Source of the DNA: Sphingomicrobium clamense
Lineage (GTDB): Bacteria; Pseudomonadota; Alphaproteobacteria; Sphingomonadales; Sphingomonadaceae
Direction: 5' to 3'
NCBI RefSeq assembly: GCF_019264355.1
Contig: NZ_JAHVAH010000001.1
Coordinates: 1,906,001-1,970,000 of the forward strand
DNA length: 64,000 nucleotides
The notes under the pieces were generated by a model. That model worked only from the letters and a program-made list of their open reading frames with translations, was not told where the DNA came from and did not search any database. This document shows, in pieces, positions 51,447 to 60,325 of this stretch (the first letter of the stretch is position 1; each line of letters begins with the position of its first letter). Position numbers and translations under genes: made by a program.

Positions 51447-53864
51447 TCAAGATTTTCGCCGCGCCTTGGTGCGCAAATCCGCTGCCGCGCTTGCCGGGTC
51501 GTCGGGCCAATCATGCTTGGGATAGCGTCCGCGCATATCCTTCGCGACGTCGTCCCAGCTGCCCTGCCAGAATGCGGGCAGGTCGGTAGTCGTCTGGATC
51601 GGTCGCCCGGCCGGGCTGGTGATCGACAGGACCAGCGGCACCGCGCCGACCTTGGGATGCTCGGACAGGCCATAGAGCGCCTGCGCGCGCACCTCGACCT
51701 TAGGGCCGCCGGGCGCGGCATAGTCGATCGCATGGCTGGTTCCTGCAGGGCTCTGGAAGCGGGCCGGGGCGAGCCGGTCGATACGCCGCGCCGCATCGTA
51801 CCCGGCATAGGTTTCGAGCGCGCCCGTAAGCGTGGCCGGATCGATCCTGTCGAGCCGTTTCTGGCCGTGGAGCAGGGGTGCAAGCCATGCATCCAGGTCT
51901 TCGAGCAGGGCGGAGTCGCTAAGGTTGGGCAGCGATGCGTCGCCGGTGCGTGCGAATTGCGCGCGGGTGCGTAAAGCCTTGCCGCGCTCGTTCCACGGGA
52001 GGATGTCGAGCCCCTCACGCTGAACTGCGTCGAGCAAGCCTTTGAGGATGGCGCTTTCGTCCGGATTTGGGTCGGGCGCGCTTGCCAGCGCAATCGTCCC
52101 CAGCTTGCGTCCCCTGGTCGCCGAAATCGACCGTGACCCGCTGTCATAGCGAACGTCGGAGAACTCGGTGATGCGGTCCGCAAGCAGCTCCTCGACACGG
52201 GGCCCGTCGATGGGCGCCGCGGACAGGATGCGGGCGCCCGACGCAGCGCCGGCCACTTCGGCAATGGCAAGCCATTTTGAGTTGGCGAGCGGGCTTACAG
52301 GGTCGAGCCGGAAACCGCGACCGCCGACCGATTGCCATTGCTCGCCGCTGGCATCGCGACGCCGTGCAACACGGTCGGGAAAGGCGAGTGCGACCGCTTC
52401 GCCGATCCGGTCGGGCTCGACTTGCCCTCGCCCCCAGCGCCGCAAGAGGCCGCGCGCCGCCTCGGCCCGTTTCGACCGGTCGGACGTCCAGCGTCGATAG
52501 CGCTGCTCCAGATCCTCGACCTTGCCGCCCAGGCCACGTTCGGTCAGCAACGCCGCCGCCGCCGCCGCGGTGGCTTTTAATCCGTGCGCCTCGGCTTCGA
52601 CCAACATGTGCGCGAGGCGCGGTTCGAGCGGGATGGCCGCGATCGCCCGACCGTGCGGCGTGATCCGCCCCTCGGCATCGATCGCGCCCATGTCGTCGAG
52701 CCGCTGGCGTGCCTCTGCCAGTGCAGCAGGGGCCGGCGGATCGAGGAAGGGCAGGCGCGCGGGGTCGGCCTCGCCCCAAAGCAGCGATGCAAGTGTCAGC
52801 CGCGAAAGATCGGCCTCGAGGATCTCGGGCGGGTCGTGCGATGGAAGGGCCTTGTTCGCCGCCTCTTCCCACAGCCGGATGGCAACGCCGGGCGCCTGTC
52901 GCGCCGCGCGTCCGGCGCGCTGGGTGATCGCGGCTTGGCTGGCGCGCTCGGTGACGAGACGCGTCAGGCCCGCAGCACGGTCATAGCGCGGGCGACGGGC
53001 AAGCCCGCTGTCGACGACGATGCGCACGCCGTCGACCGTGACACTGGTCTCGGCGATTGCGCTGGCGAGAACGAGCTTGCGTTTGCCCTCGGGCGGCGGG
53101 GCGAGGGCCGCGCGCTGGGCGGACGGGTCGACCAGCCCGTGCAGGCGGTGAAGGATGATGTCATTGGAAAGACTGCCGAGCGCGTCGGCGGTTCGCTCGA
53201 TTTCGCGAACGCCCGGCAGGAAGGCAAGCAGCGATCCTTCATGCTCGCCGAGCGCGGTGCGGATGGCCGACGCCATTTGCGGCTCGATGTGTGCGCCGGC
53301 GTCGCGCCCGACATGGTCGAGGGTGAGCGGGAAGCTCTTGCCTTCGCTCTCGATCATCGGCGGATTGTCGAGCAATCGGGCGAAGGCAGCGCCGTCGAGC
53401 GTGGCCGACATGGCGAGAAGGCGCAGGTCTTCGCGCAGACCCGTCTGGCTTTCGATCGCGAAAGCGAGCGCAAGATCGTTGTCGAGGCTCCGTTCGTGCA
53501 CCTCGTCGAACAGCACGGCACCGACCCCGGGAAGGTCCGGATCGGACTGTATCCGCGCGAGAAAGACGCCGTGGGTCATCACCGTCACGCGCTTGCCCGG
53601 CTTGCTGTCGAGACGCGTTGCGTAACCGATCGTCTGGCCGGGCCGTTCGCCGCGTTCGCGCGCCATATATTCTGCCGCCGCCCGGGCCGCGAGACGGCGC
53701 GGGACGAGCAGAAGTGTCTCTCCATCGCACCAAGGCTCATCGAGCAGGGCAGGCGCAACCCGGGTCGTCTTGCCCGCACCCGGCGGCGCGATCAGCAGTG
53801 CGCGATTGTTCGCGGCCAGCGCGGCCTTGAGGTCGGGCAATACGGTGTCGATCGGCAGCGCCAT
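51447..53864 (-). CDS. hrpB: ATP-dependent helicase HrpB
   Basis: 805-residue DEAH-box-family helicase. Motif I is APPGAGKTTRV (about residues 26-36) and motif II DEVHER. The SAT motif follows, then a helicase C-terminal domain with QRAGRAAR, a helicase-associated domain and the long HrpB_C extension. RNA or DNA substrate is undetermined for the family. The GC-rich frame has no interruption over its full length. Confidence 0.94.
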   Translation of the reverse strand: MALPIDTVLPDLKAALAANNRALLIAPPGAGKTTRVAPALLDEPWCDGETLLLVPRRLAARAAAEYMARERGERPGQTIGYATRLDSKPGKRVTVMTHGVFLARIQSDPDLPGVGAVLFDEVHERSLDNDLALAFAIESQTGLREDLRLLAMSATLDGAAFARLLDNPPMIESEGKSFPLTLDHVGRDAGAHIEPQMASAIRTALGEHEGSLLAFLPGVREIERTADALGSLSNDIILHRLHGLVDPSAQRAALAPPPEGKRKLVLASAIAETSVTVDGVRIVVDSGLARRPRYDRAAGLTRLVTERASQAAITQRAGRAARQAPGVAIRLWEEAANKALPSHDPPEILEADLSRLTLASLLWGEADPARLPFLDPPAPAALAEARQRLDDMGAIDAEGRITPHGRAIAAIPLEPRLAHMLVEAEAHGLKATAAAAAALLTERGLGGKVEDLEQRYRRWTSDRSKRAEAARGLLRRWGRGQVEPDRIGEAVALAFPDRVARRRDASGEQWQSVGGRGFRLDPVSPLANSKWLAIAEVAGAASGARILSAAPIDGPRVEELLADRITEFSDVRYDSGSRSISATRGRKLGTIALASAPDPNPDESAILKGLLDAVQREGLDILPWNERGKALRTRAQFARTGDASLPNLSDSALLEDLDAWLAPLLHGQKRLDRIDPATLTGALETYAGYDAARRIDRLAPARFQSPAGTSHAIDYAAPGGPKVEVRAQALYGLSEHPKVGAVPLVLSITSPAGRPIQTTTDLPAFWQGSWDDVAKDMRGRYPKHDWPDDPASAAADLRTKARRKS

Positions 53865-53896
53865 GCCGCTGCCATGCCATGGGTGCAGGGCGGACG

Positions 53897-54529
53897 CTAG
53901 CGCAAGAGGCGGCGGCGCATGTCCTCGACCCCCAGCGCTTCGACCGCGCGTTGGCGGTCGGGCGAGGCCATCACCTTGTCGAGACGCGCGAGATGCTGTT
54001 CGACTACCTCGAGTTCCTGCAGGTCCCGCGGGTGGCGGGCGATTAGCGGTGCGAAGCCGCTGAGCGATTCCAGCGCGCGCCCGACACGGCGCGACAGCAT
54101 GCCCAATTCCTCGGCGATGCGGCGGTCCAGCTTCTGGAGGTCGACCGATGGAGCGGTGTCCTCCGTTGCCTCATCAGCCTTGGCGCCCCGTACTTCGGCG
54201 ACCATCTTGTCGACCTCCATCTGCTCGCGGTGGCGCAAGCCCGGTGCCCAGCGGGCGAGGTTGACCTTCGCGGCAAACTCGATCCCGGCCTGGTCGTCCT
54301 GCTGCCACGCGATCGCGCCCACCGCGCGCAGGTCGGCGCGAATAAGCTCGATCGCACTCCCGCGCTCGGGGAGGCAGTCGGCTTCGACCATTGCGCCGCG
54401 TTCGGAGATGTTGCGCACAATGACCGTGCAGTCGGAACCGCGGTGGCGCAGCATCGCGGCCATGTAGAGACCCGATCTCGGGGAGCGGCGTGCCTTCTTG
54501 CCGGGTTCGACGGGGAGGAGTTGGCCCAT
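53897..54529 (-). CDS. PilZ-domain protein
   Basis: 210 residues. A PilZ domain (about residues 13-95) begins with RRSPR, a likely RxxxR cyclic-di-GMP motif. The second motif reads NISERG in place of the usual D/NxSxxG. The C-terminal 100 residues are helical (SVDLQKLDRRIAEELGMLSRRVG). With the diguanylate cyclase at 10.9-12.1 kb this gives the window both a maker and a likely receptor of the signal, though they are 42 kb apart. Binding is inference. Confidence 0.78.
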   Translation of the reverse strand: MGQLLPVEPGKKARRSPRSGLYMAAMLRHRGSDCTVIVRNISERGAMVEADCLPERGSAIELIRADLRAVGAIAWQQDDQAGIEFAAKVNLARWAPGLRHREQMEVDKMVAEVRGAKADEATEDTAPSVDLQKLDRRIAEELGMLSRRVGRALESLSGFAPLIARHPRDLQELEVVEQHLARLDKVMASPDRQRAVEALGVEDMRRRLLR

Positions 54530-54586
54530 GCGCCGCGATTAGCGCAAAGATGGTCAACAGGCGCTGATGGAACGGTCCGTTTCGGA

Positions 54587-55600
54587 TCAGTAGGCGCGGG
54601 CGACGGCGAACTGGGCGGCGTCGGCCATCGCGGTCTTGGCGCGGCTGTCGGGGAAGATGGACAGCGCATCGATCGCGCGGCGGGCGTAGGTGCGTGCTTC
54701 CTCGAGCGTGTCGGACAGAGCGTCGGTTTGCTGGAGGAGGGTCTGCGCGTGTTGGAGATCCTCGTCTCCTACACGGTTGCCCTGCATCGCGTCTTTCCAG
54801 AAAGCCTTGTCCTCGGCGCTGCCGCGGGCGTGGGCAAGGATGACGGGAAGCGTCATCTTGCCATCGCGGAAGTCGTCGCCAAGGCCCTTGCCCATCGTTT
54901 CCTCGTCGGAGGTGTAGTCGATCGCGTCGTCGGTGAGCTGGAAGGCGATGCCCAGGTTGCGGCCGTAGGCTTCGAGCGCGTCCTCCGCCTTTTCGCCCGC
55001 TTCGGCGATGATCGGGGCGACTTGGCAGGCAGCGGCGAAGAGCGCGGCAGTCTTCGCGCCGATGATTTTGAGATATTCCTCTTCCGAAGTCTCGATCCGG
55101 CGCTGTGCGGTGAGCTGGTCGACCTCGCCCTCGGCGATCACGGCGGAAGCGTGACTGAGGACCTTGAGAACCTTGAGGCTGCCATCCTCGACCATCAGCT
55201 CGAAGGCGCGGCTGAACAGGAAGTCGCCGACCAGCACGGTCGCGGGATTGCCCCAGATGAGGTTGGCGGCGCGCTTGCCACGGCGCATCGCCGACCCGTC
55301 GACGACGTCGTCGTGGAGCAGGGTCGCGGTGTGGATGAACTCGACCGCGGCGGCGAGCTTGTGATGGCGGCTGCCGGGATAGTCGAGCAGCGCCGCGCTC
55401 GCGAGCGTCAGCATCGGCCGCATCCGCTTTCCACCACCCGCGATCAGGTGGCCGGCCAGCTCGGGGATCAGCGCGACCTTGGACTGCATGCGATCAAGAA
55501 TGACCGCGTTGACCGCGTTCATGTCGTTGGCAGTGAGCGCCATCATGCCCGCGAGGCTGGGCGGACGAGCAGGGTCGAGCGGGGTGACGGTCGCGGTCAT
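54587..55600 (-). CDS. ispB: polyprenyl diphosphate synthase (octaprenyl/decaprenyl type)
   Basis: 337-residue trans-prenyltransferase extending allylic diphosphates with IPP to a long chain for ubiquinone. The first aspartate-rich motif is LLHDDVVD (about residues 88-95), and the second is QLTDDAIDY (about 226). GGGKRMRPML and a KTAALFAAAC stretch are conserved. Residues before the first Asp motif lack bulky Phe/Tyr stops, which fits a long-chain product. The start is the ATG at 55600. Shares its isoprenoid substrate pool with crtB nearby. Confidence 0.92.
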   Translation of the reverse strand: MTATVTPLDPARPPSLAGMMALTANDMNAVNAVILDRMQSKVALIPELAGHLIAGGGKRMRPMLTLASAALLDYPGSRHHKLAAAVEFIHTATLLHDDVVDGSAMRRGKRAANLIWGNPATVLVGDFLFSRAFELMVEDGSLKVLKVLSHASAVIAEGEVDQLTAQRRIETSEEEYLKIIGAKTAALFAAACQVAPIIAEAGEKAEDALEAYGRNLGIAFQLTDDAIDYTSDEETMGKGLGDDFRDGKMTLPVILAHARGSAEDKAFWKDAMQGNRVGDEDLQHAQTLLQQTDALSDTLEEARTYARRAIDALSIFPDSRAKTAMADAAQFAVARAY

Positions 55601-55610
55601 GGGCAGCCCC

Positions 55611-56987
55611 TTAGCCTTCCTCGAGCGCGGCGGGAAGGGAGAGGATGACGAGGAGGCCGCCGAGGTCTTCGCTTTGTTTGAGCGTGACGTTGCCGCCGTA
55701 GATTTCGGCGACGTCGCGGACGATGGCGAGGCCGAGGCCGGTGCCGGGCTTGCCGGTCTGGTCGAGCCGCTTGCCGCGCGCGAAGATGCTGTCGCGTTCG
55801 GCCTCGGGGATACCGGGGCCGTCATCCTCGATCACAATGTCGACCATCGGGGCGGAGCGCTCGACGGTCACGAACACCCGTCCACCGCCATATTTGGCGG
55901 CATTCTCGATGAGGTTGCCGAGCATTTCGTCGAGATCCTGCCGCTCGACGCGGACCATCGCGTCGCGCTCGCCGACCACGTCGATGGTCGTGCCTTCGTG
56001 GAGATGGCTGACCGCGCGCTCGATCGTCTCGAGGCTCTTGCCGACCTCGGTGCGTGCCTGCGCGCTTGCGCGGCGACCGATGGCGCGGGCGCGCGCGAGA
56101 TGGTGGTCGACCTGGCGCCGCATGACCGTCGCCTCGCGGCAGACAATGTCGTTAAGGCGATCGTCCTTGGCGGTCGCGGCATTGGTGATGACGGTCAGCG
56201 GGGTCTTCAAGGCATGGGCGAGGTTGCCGGCGTGGCGGCGCGCTTCCTCGGCCTGCGCCTCGCTATGCGCGAGCAATTCGTTGATCTCGTCGACCAGCGG
56301 GCTGACCTCGCGCGGGAAATCCTCGTCGACGCGGCTCTTGCGACCGGTGCGGATGGCGACGACTTCCTGCCGGACGCGTCTTAATGGCCAGAGACCGTAG
56401 ACCGTCTGGAGCGCGGCCAGGAGCAACAGTCCGAGCGCGAGCGCGGCGAAGAACTGGATGAGGGTGGAGCGGACGTCGGCGATCTGCTCGTTGACCTGCT
56501 CGCGCGACTGGGCAACCTGGAAACGCCAGCGAATGTCGCTGTCGGGCAGGAACACGTCGCGTTCGAGGATACGCAGCGGCTCGCCCGGAAACTCGTTCGA
56601 ATTGCGAACGTGCAACTCGGTATCGTTGTGGGTCATCGAGGCGTCGAGACGCCGGTCCCACAGCGAGCGGCTGGGGAAGGTCTCCGCGCCCTCGCCCGAC
56701 ACCTGGAAATAGAGGCCCGAATAGGGTTCGAGAAAGCGCTGGTCGGCAGGCGGGCGGTTGAAGCGCACCTCGCCATCGGGACCGATCTCGGACGCGGCGA
56801 GCATGGCGTTGAGCACGAATTCGAGCTGGGCGTCGAAATTGTCGACGATCGATTTGGTCAGCACGCGGTCGAGCGCGAAGCCGCCGCCCAGCAGGAGGAC
56901 GGCGATCCACAGCGCAGCAATGCCGATCATGCGGCGGGTGAGCGTCACCCGCCGGTCGGGAAGAGCGACCTCAGCCTTGGGAGTCAC
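55611..56987 (-). CDS. sensor histidine kinase (PhoQ-like)
   Basis: 458 residues. Two membrane helices (about 15-35 and 170-190) bracket a periplasmic sensor domain, followed by HAMP-like sequence and a HisKA domain with HALKTPLTVI. That motif belongs to the PhoQ/HPK subfamily. The HATPase has NLIENAAKYG, DDGPGIP and GTGLGLAIVRDVA. The start is a GTG at 56987 that overlaps the regulator gene by 17 bases, so the pair is coupled. Its signal (divalent cations, low pH or envelope stress) is not visible. Confidence 0.9.
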   Translation of the reverse strand: MTPKAEVALPDRRVTLTRRMIGIAALWIAVLLLGGGFALDRVLTKSIVDNFDAQLEFVLNAMLAASEIGPDGEVRFNRPPADQRFLEPYSGLYFQVSGEGAETFPSRSLWDRRLDASMTHNDTELHVRNSNEFPGEPLRILERDVFLPDSDIRWRFQVAQSREQVNEQIADVRSTLIQFFAALALGLLLLAALQTVYGLWPLRRVRQEVVAIRTGRKSRVDEDFPREVSPLVDEINELLAHSEAQAEEARRHAGNLAHALKTPLTVITNAATAKDDRLNDIVCREATVMRRQVDHHLARARAIGRRASAQARTEVGKSLETIERAVSHLHEGTTIDVVGERDAMVRVERQDLDEMLGNLIENAAKYGGGRVFVTVERSAPMVDIVIEDDGPGIPEAERDSIFARGKRLDQTGKPGTGLGLAIVRDVAEIYGGNVTLKQSEDLGGLLVILSLPAALEEG

Positions 56988-57651
56988 GATCCTCCGGGTC
57001 CTCGAGGCTGTAGCCGAGACCGCGGATGGTGGTGATCGTGTCCGCGCCAAGCTTCTTGCGGATACGCGTGACGAACACTTCGATGGTGTTCGAATCGCGG
57101 TCGAAATCCTGGTCGTAAATATGCTCGATCAGCTCGGTCCGGCTGACCACCTTGCCCTTGTGGTGCATGAGGTAGGAGAGGAGCTTATACTCCTGCGCGG
57201 TGAGCTTTACCGGCGAGCCGCCCTTGGTGACCTTGCCCGAACGCGTATCGAGGCGAATATCGCCCGCGGTCAGTTCCGAGGAGGCATTGCCCGACGCACG
57301 GCGAATGAGCGCGCGCAGGCGGGCGATCAGCTCTTCGGTCTGGAAGGGCTTGGCGAGATAGTCGTCGGCACCCGCATCGAGTCCTGCGACCTTGTCCGAC
57401 CAGCTGTCGCGCGCGGTCAGCACGAGCACCGGCATCTTGCGGTCCTCCTTGCGCCAGCGGTCGAGGATGGTCAGGCCGTCAATTTCGGGAAGGCCGAGGT
57501 CGAGCACGACCGCGTCATAGCTTTCGTTGGCGCCCAGGAAATGGCCGTCCTCGCCGTCGGTGGCGAGGTCGACGGCATAGCCGGCACCCTCGAGCGTGGT
57601 CCGCAGCTGCTGTCCCAAGGACGGTTCGTCTTCGACGATCAGTACCCGCAT
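56971..57651 (-). CDS. OmpR/PhoP-family response regulator
   Basis: 226-residue regulator. The receiver carries Glu-Asp at residues 7-8, the phospho-Asp in VVLDLGLPEIDG (about residue 51) and Lys in YLAKPFQTEEL. The winged helix ends GLGYSLEDPE. It is paired with the PhoQ-like kinase. The 108-base upstream gap holds a 7-base inverted repeat CCTTGGC/GCCAAGG and an A-rich patch that could be its promoter. Confidence 0.93.
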   Translation of the reverse strand: MRVLIVEDEPSLGQQLRTTLEGAGYAVDLATDGEDGHFLGANESYDAVVLDLGLPEIDGLTILDRWRKEDRKMPVLVLTARDSWSDKVAGLDAGADDYLAKPFQTEELIARLRALIRRASGNASSELTAGDIRLDTRSGKVTKGGSPVKLTAQEYKLLSYLMHHKGKVVSRTELIEHIYDQDFDRDSNTIEVFVTRIRKKLGADTITTIRGLGYSLEDPEDRDSQG

Positions 57652-57759
57652 GGTGTGCGTTTCTCCGCTGTTCGTTTCACCCCATCAACAGTCCTTGGCA
57701 TGAACGGTTGCTTGACGCCAAGGGCAAGCGCAAAAAATCGCGCAAATTGGGGGAAAGGC

Positions 57760-58089
57760 CTAGTTGCCCGAGCGGCGGACGACGCGGCCCGTGCTGGCAT
57801 CGACATCGACCCAGATCACGCGCCCGTTGCGCAGGAATTTGAGGCGATAGATGCTGCCACGGAATTCGGGGCCGAGATATTGCGCGCCGCCCATCTGGGG
57901 CACGACGCGCCGCTCGATCATCGGCAGCGGCATCGACTTGCCCGATTTGGTCGCGTCATAGGCGCGATCCTGGTCCCGGCCATTGTCCTGCTTGGCCGCG
58001 GCAAGCGCGGAATCGCGATCGAACGCCGCGGCGGGCGCCTCCGGGATGGTCAGGGCCGCAAAGGCGGCAAGGGCAGTCAAAATACGCAT
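57760..58089 (-). CDS. PepSY-domain periplasmic protein
   Basis: 109 residues. A signal peptide (ALAAFAALTIPEAPAAAFD) is followed by a basic region and a small PepSY-like beta-hairpin at the end (IYRLKFLRNGRVIWVDVDASTGRVV). Such proteins often sit next to PhoPQ-type genes and may modulate the kinase or a protease; that is inference. The start at 58089 has AAGGA at a normal distance; another ATG nine bases upstream does not. Confidence 0.8.
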   Translation of the reverse strand: MRILTALAAFAALTIPEAPAAAFDRDSALAAAKQDNGRDQDRAYDATKSGKSMPLPMIERRVVPQMGGAQYLGPEFRGSIYRLKFLRNGRVIWVDVDASTGRVVRRSGN

Positions 58090-58168
58090 CGAACTCATGT
58101 CCTTCACTACGCCGCCCTGATACGCAAGGGGCGTTGAATAACCCATGAATACGACGCTGTTGCTACGT

Positions 58169-59089
58169 TCAGGTAACGACCTTGGCGCCTTCGGGCATCG
58201 TTTTGATGTAGACGTCGCGCTGCGGGAAGGGGATCTCGATCCCCTCGTCCTTGAACGTCCACCAGATCGACTTGAGCACCTCGGAGCGGACGTTGCCCAC
58301 GCCGCTCTCGGGATCCTTGATCCACGCCTGGATTTCGAAATTGACGCTATTGTCGCCAAATTCCTTGAGCCAGACATTGGGCTTGGGATTGTCGAGCACG
58401 CGGTTGCAGGCGCGCGTCGAATCGATGAGGATTTCCTCGACCCGCTTGAGATCGCTCGAATAGCTCACGCCGACTGGGATCTGGATGCGGACGTTCTTCG
58501 ACGAATAGCTCCAATTCTCGACCGTCTCGGTCATCAACAATTCGTTCGGGATCAGGAATTCCTTGCCGTCGCGCGTGATCATGCTGACCGCGCGGGTCCC
58601 GATCTTGCTGATCGCGCCGAAATAGTCGTTCACGACGATGACGTCGCCCGGCTTCACCGAGCGGTCCATCAACAGGATCAGCCCGGCGATGAAGTTCCCG
58701 AATGTCTTCTGGAGGCCAAAGCCGACTGCGAGGCCCAATGCACCGGAGAAGAAGGCGAGGCTCGACAGGTCGAAGCCGATCACGTCCACGCCGATGAAGA
58801 AGACGATCGCGAAGATGATGATCGTCGCGATTTTCTCCGCCAGCAGTCCCTGCGCCGCATCGAAGCGATTGGCGCGCCGGATCAACCGTTTGACTACCCA
58901 CAACAGGACCTTGGCGAGGACAAGCAGCCCGATCGCAATGACCGTCCAGGTCAGCAGGTCGAGCACCGAGACACGGAAATTGCCGATCGCGAGCGCGATC
59001 TCGTCCAGCCCCTCGAACAGGCGCACGGTCGTATCGACGGTCCCTTCGACCGCTCCTTCGACGATTTCCTCGGCTGCGTTCTGTGCCAT
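58169..59089 (-). CDS. small-conductance mechanosensitive channel (MscS family)
   Basis: 306-residue inner-membrane channel. Three membrane helices lie at about 30-135, with the pore helix LAFFSGALGLAVGFGLQKTFGNFIAG containing the Gly/Ala-rich packing motif. The cytoplasmic beta domain starts VKPGDVIVV and the C-terminal domain follows. It releases solutes on hypo-osmotic shock. An extra N-terminal amphipathic stretch with Thr/Val/Glu repeats precedes the first helix. Confidence 0.93.
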   Translation of the reverse strand: MAQNAAEEIVEGAVEGTVDTTVRLFEGLDEIALAIGNFRVSVLDLLTWTVIAIGLLVLAKVLLWVVKRLIRRANRFDAAQGLLAEKIATIIIFAIVFFIGVDVIGFDLSSLAFFSGALGLAVGFGLQKTFGNFIAGLILLMDRSVKPGDVIVVNDYFGAISKIGTRAVSMITRDGKEFLIPNELLMTETVENWSYSSKNVRIQIPVGVSYSSDLKRVEEILIDSTRACNRVLDNPKPNVWLKEFGDNSVNFEIQAWIKDPESGVGNVRSEVLKSIWWTFKDEGIEIPFPQRDVYIKTMPEGAKVVT

Positions 59090-59135
59090 CGCCTAACTGC
59101 CTAGCAGCGATGGGCCGAATGTCGAGTGCACAAGG

Positions 59136-59570
59136 CTAGAGGAGATACTTCATCTTGACCCGCTGCTCGACCTGTCCCGGCTCGAGCTCGAAGCGGACAT
59201 GATGCGCCTTGGGCGGGCCCATGCGGATCTTGGGGTTGCCGGAGAAGCCGAAGCCTTCCTTGGGAATGCCCAGCATCTTGTCCATTTTCCCGTTGGCGTT
59301 TTCGTCATGAAGGACAAGGACGGCATAGGTGCCGGCAGGCAGTGCCTTGAAGGTCACGGGCGCGACGTCGCTGGTCGCCATCTCGGCGGTCCGCGCGGCC
59401 GGGTCCTCGTCGCACTTCAGGAATTCGCGGCGCTGGGTCACGCACAGCTGCACCTCGCCTTTCACGTTGCGAAGGCCATGGACTTCGACCGTGAGGTCGG
59501 CAGTCGCCTCATGCGGGGCGGCGGCGGTCAGGCTCAACGCGGCGAGCGCGCAAGCTGCCAGCTTCGGCAA
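59136..59570 (-). CDS. DUF2141 periplasmic protein
   Basis: 144 residues if the TTG at 59570 is used (MPKLAACALAALSLTAAAPHE signal peptide). An ATG at 59630 in the same frame would add 20 residues and place the signal internally. Family motifs: VHGLRNVKGEVQLCV, PAGTYAVLVLHDENANGKMD and GFGFSGNPKIRMGPP. Function unknown; a beta-sandwich is expected. It overlaps the end of the hydroxylase gene on the same strand by about 62 bases, implying coupled translation. The position beside carotenoid genes recurs in sphingomonads. Confidence 0.78.
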   Translation of the reverse strand: MPKLAACALAALSLTAAAPHEATADLTVEVHGLRNVKGEVQLCVTQRREFLKCDEDPAARTAEMATSDVAPVTFKALPAGTYAVLVLHDENANGKMDKMLGIPKEGFGFSGNPKIRMGPPKAHHVRFELEPGQVEQRVKMKYLL

Positions 59571-60279
59571 ATTCGCCGAGCCCGCGGTCCGTGCCGCAAA
59601 GATGGTCCCAGAAGCGGAAGTAGAGGCCATAGTTACACTTATATTTTTGATGGTGAAGTTCGTGATGACTGGCCGTTATCAGCCCTTTGCCCAATGAACC
59701 ATGAACGATGCGCCTTGGGAAGATTTCCCACCCCATATGATTGGTGACGCCCATGATTGTCATGATGGTGAGGACAAGAAGCAACATGCCGACATGGATG
59801 GGGACGAAGAAGACCAGCATTGGGATCACGATCGCACCCGTCACCGATTCCGAAGGATGGAAGCTCATCGCCGCCCACGCCGTCGGCGGACGGCTGGCAT
59901 GATGGACCGCGTGCATGCGCTTGAAGAGCGGCGGCCAGTGCATGGCACGGTGGGTCCAGTAGAACCAGGTGTCGTGCGCGAGCAGATAGACGAGCAGCGA
60001 CGCCGGCAGCCACCACAGCGGATAGACATCGAGGTCGGTGTAGATTTTGGTCCAACCATGTTCGGCCCAGCCCCAGGCCACGAACCCTGCGGGCGCGCCG
60101 TAAATCAGTGCCGAGATCAGGCTGTAGCCGATTTCCATCCGCACCTGCTTGCCCTGCCCGGCGAGGCGGCCGGGAAAGCGCCTGGCGGTCCACGCCGCGA
60201 ACAGGCCGCTCGAGGCGAAGTAGCGGATCGCGACGATCGCGCTCATGGCCAGCATCGAGAGGAGGATCGCGGTCATCAT
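59509..60279 (-). CDS. sterol-desaturase/fatty-acid-hydroxylase family protein beside crtY
   Basis: 256-residue di-iron membrane hydroxylase. The three histidine motifs are THRAMH, HAVHH and SHHELHHQ, among about four to five membrane helices. Divergent from crtY, it is a candidate carotenoid-ring hydroxylase (CrtG-like, 2,2'-hydroxylation) or another lipid hydroxylase; no experiment can be read from sequence. It is longer than CrtZ (about 165 residues). The C-terminus runs about 20 residues past the usual end into the DUF2141 gene. Confidence 0.8.
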   Translation of the reverse strand: MMTAILLSMLAMSAIVAIRYFASSGLFAAWTARRFPGRLAGQGKQVRMEIGYSLISALIYGAPAGFVAWGWAEHGWTKIYTDLDVYPLWWLPASLLVYLLAHDTWFYWTHRAMHWPPLFKRMHAVHHASRPPTAWAAMSFHPSESVTGAIVIPMLVFFVPIHVGMLLLVLTIMTIMGVTNHMGWEIFPRRIVHGSLGKGLITASHHELHHQKYKCNYGLYFRFWDHLCGTDRGLGEFAEAGSLRARRVEPDRRRPA

Positions 60280-60325
60280 GCCTCGACCCTATGCGAGCGG
60301 GCGCATGGGGGCTAGAGGTCTTGGC

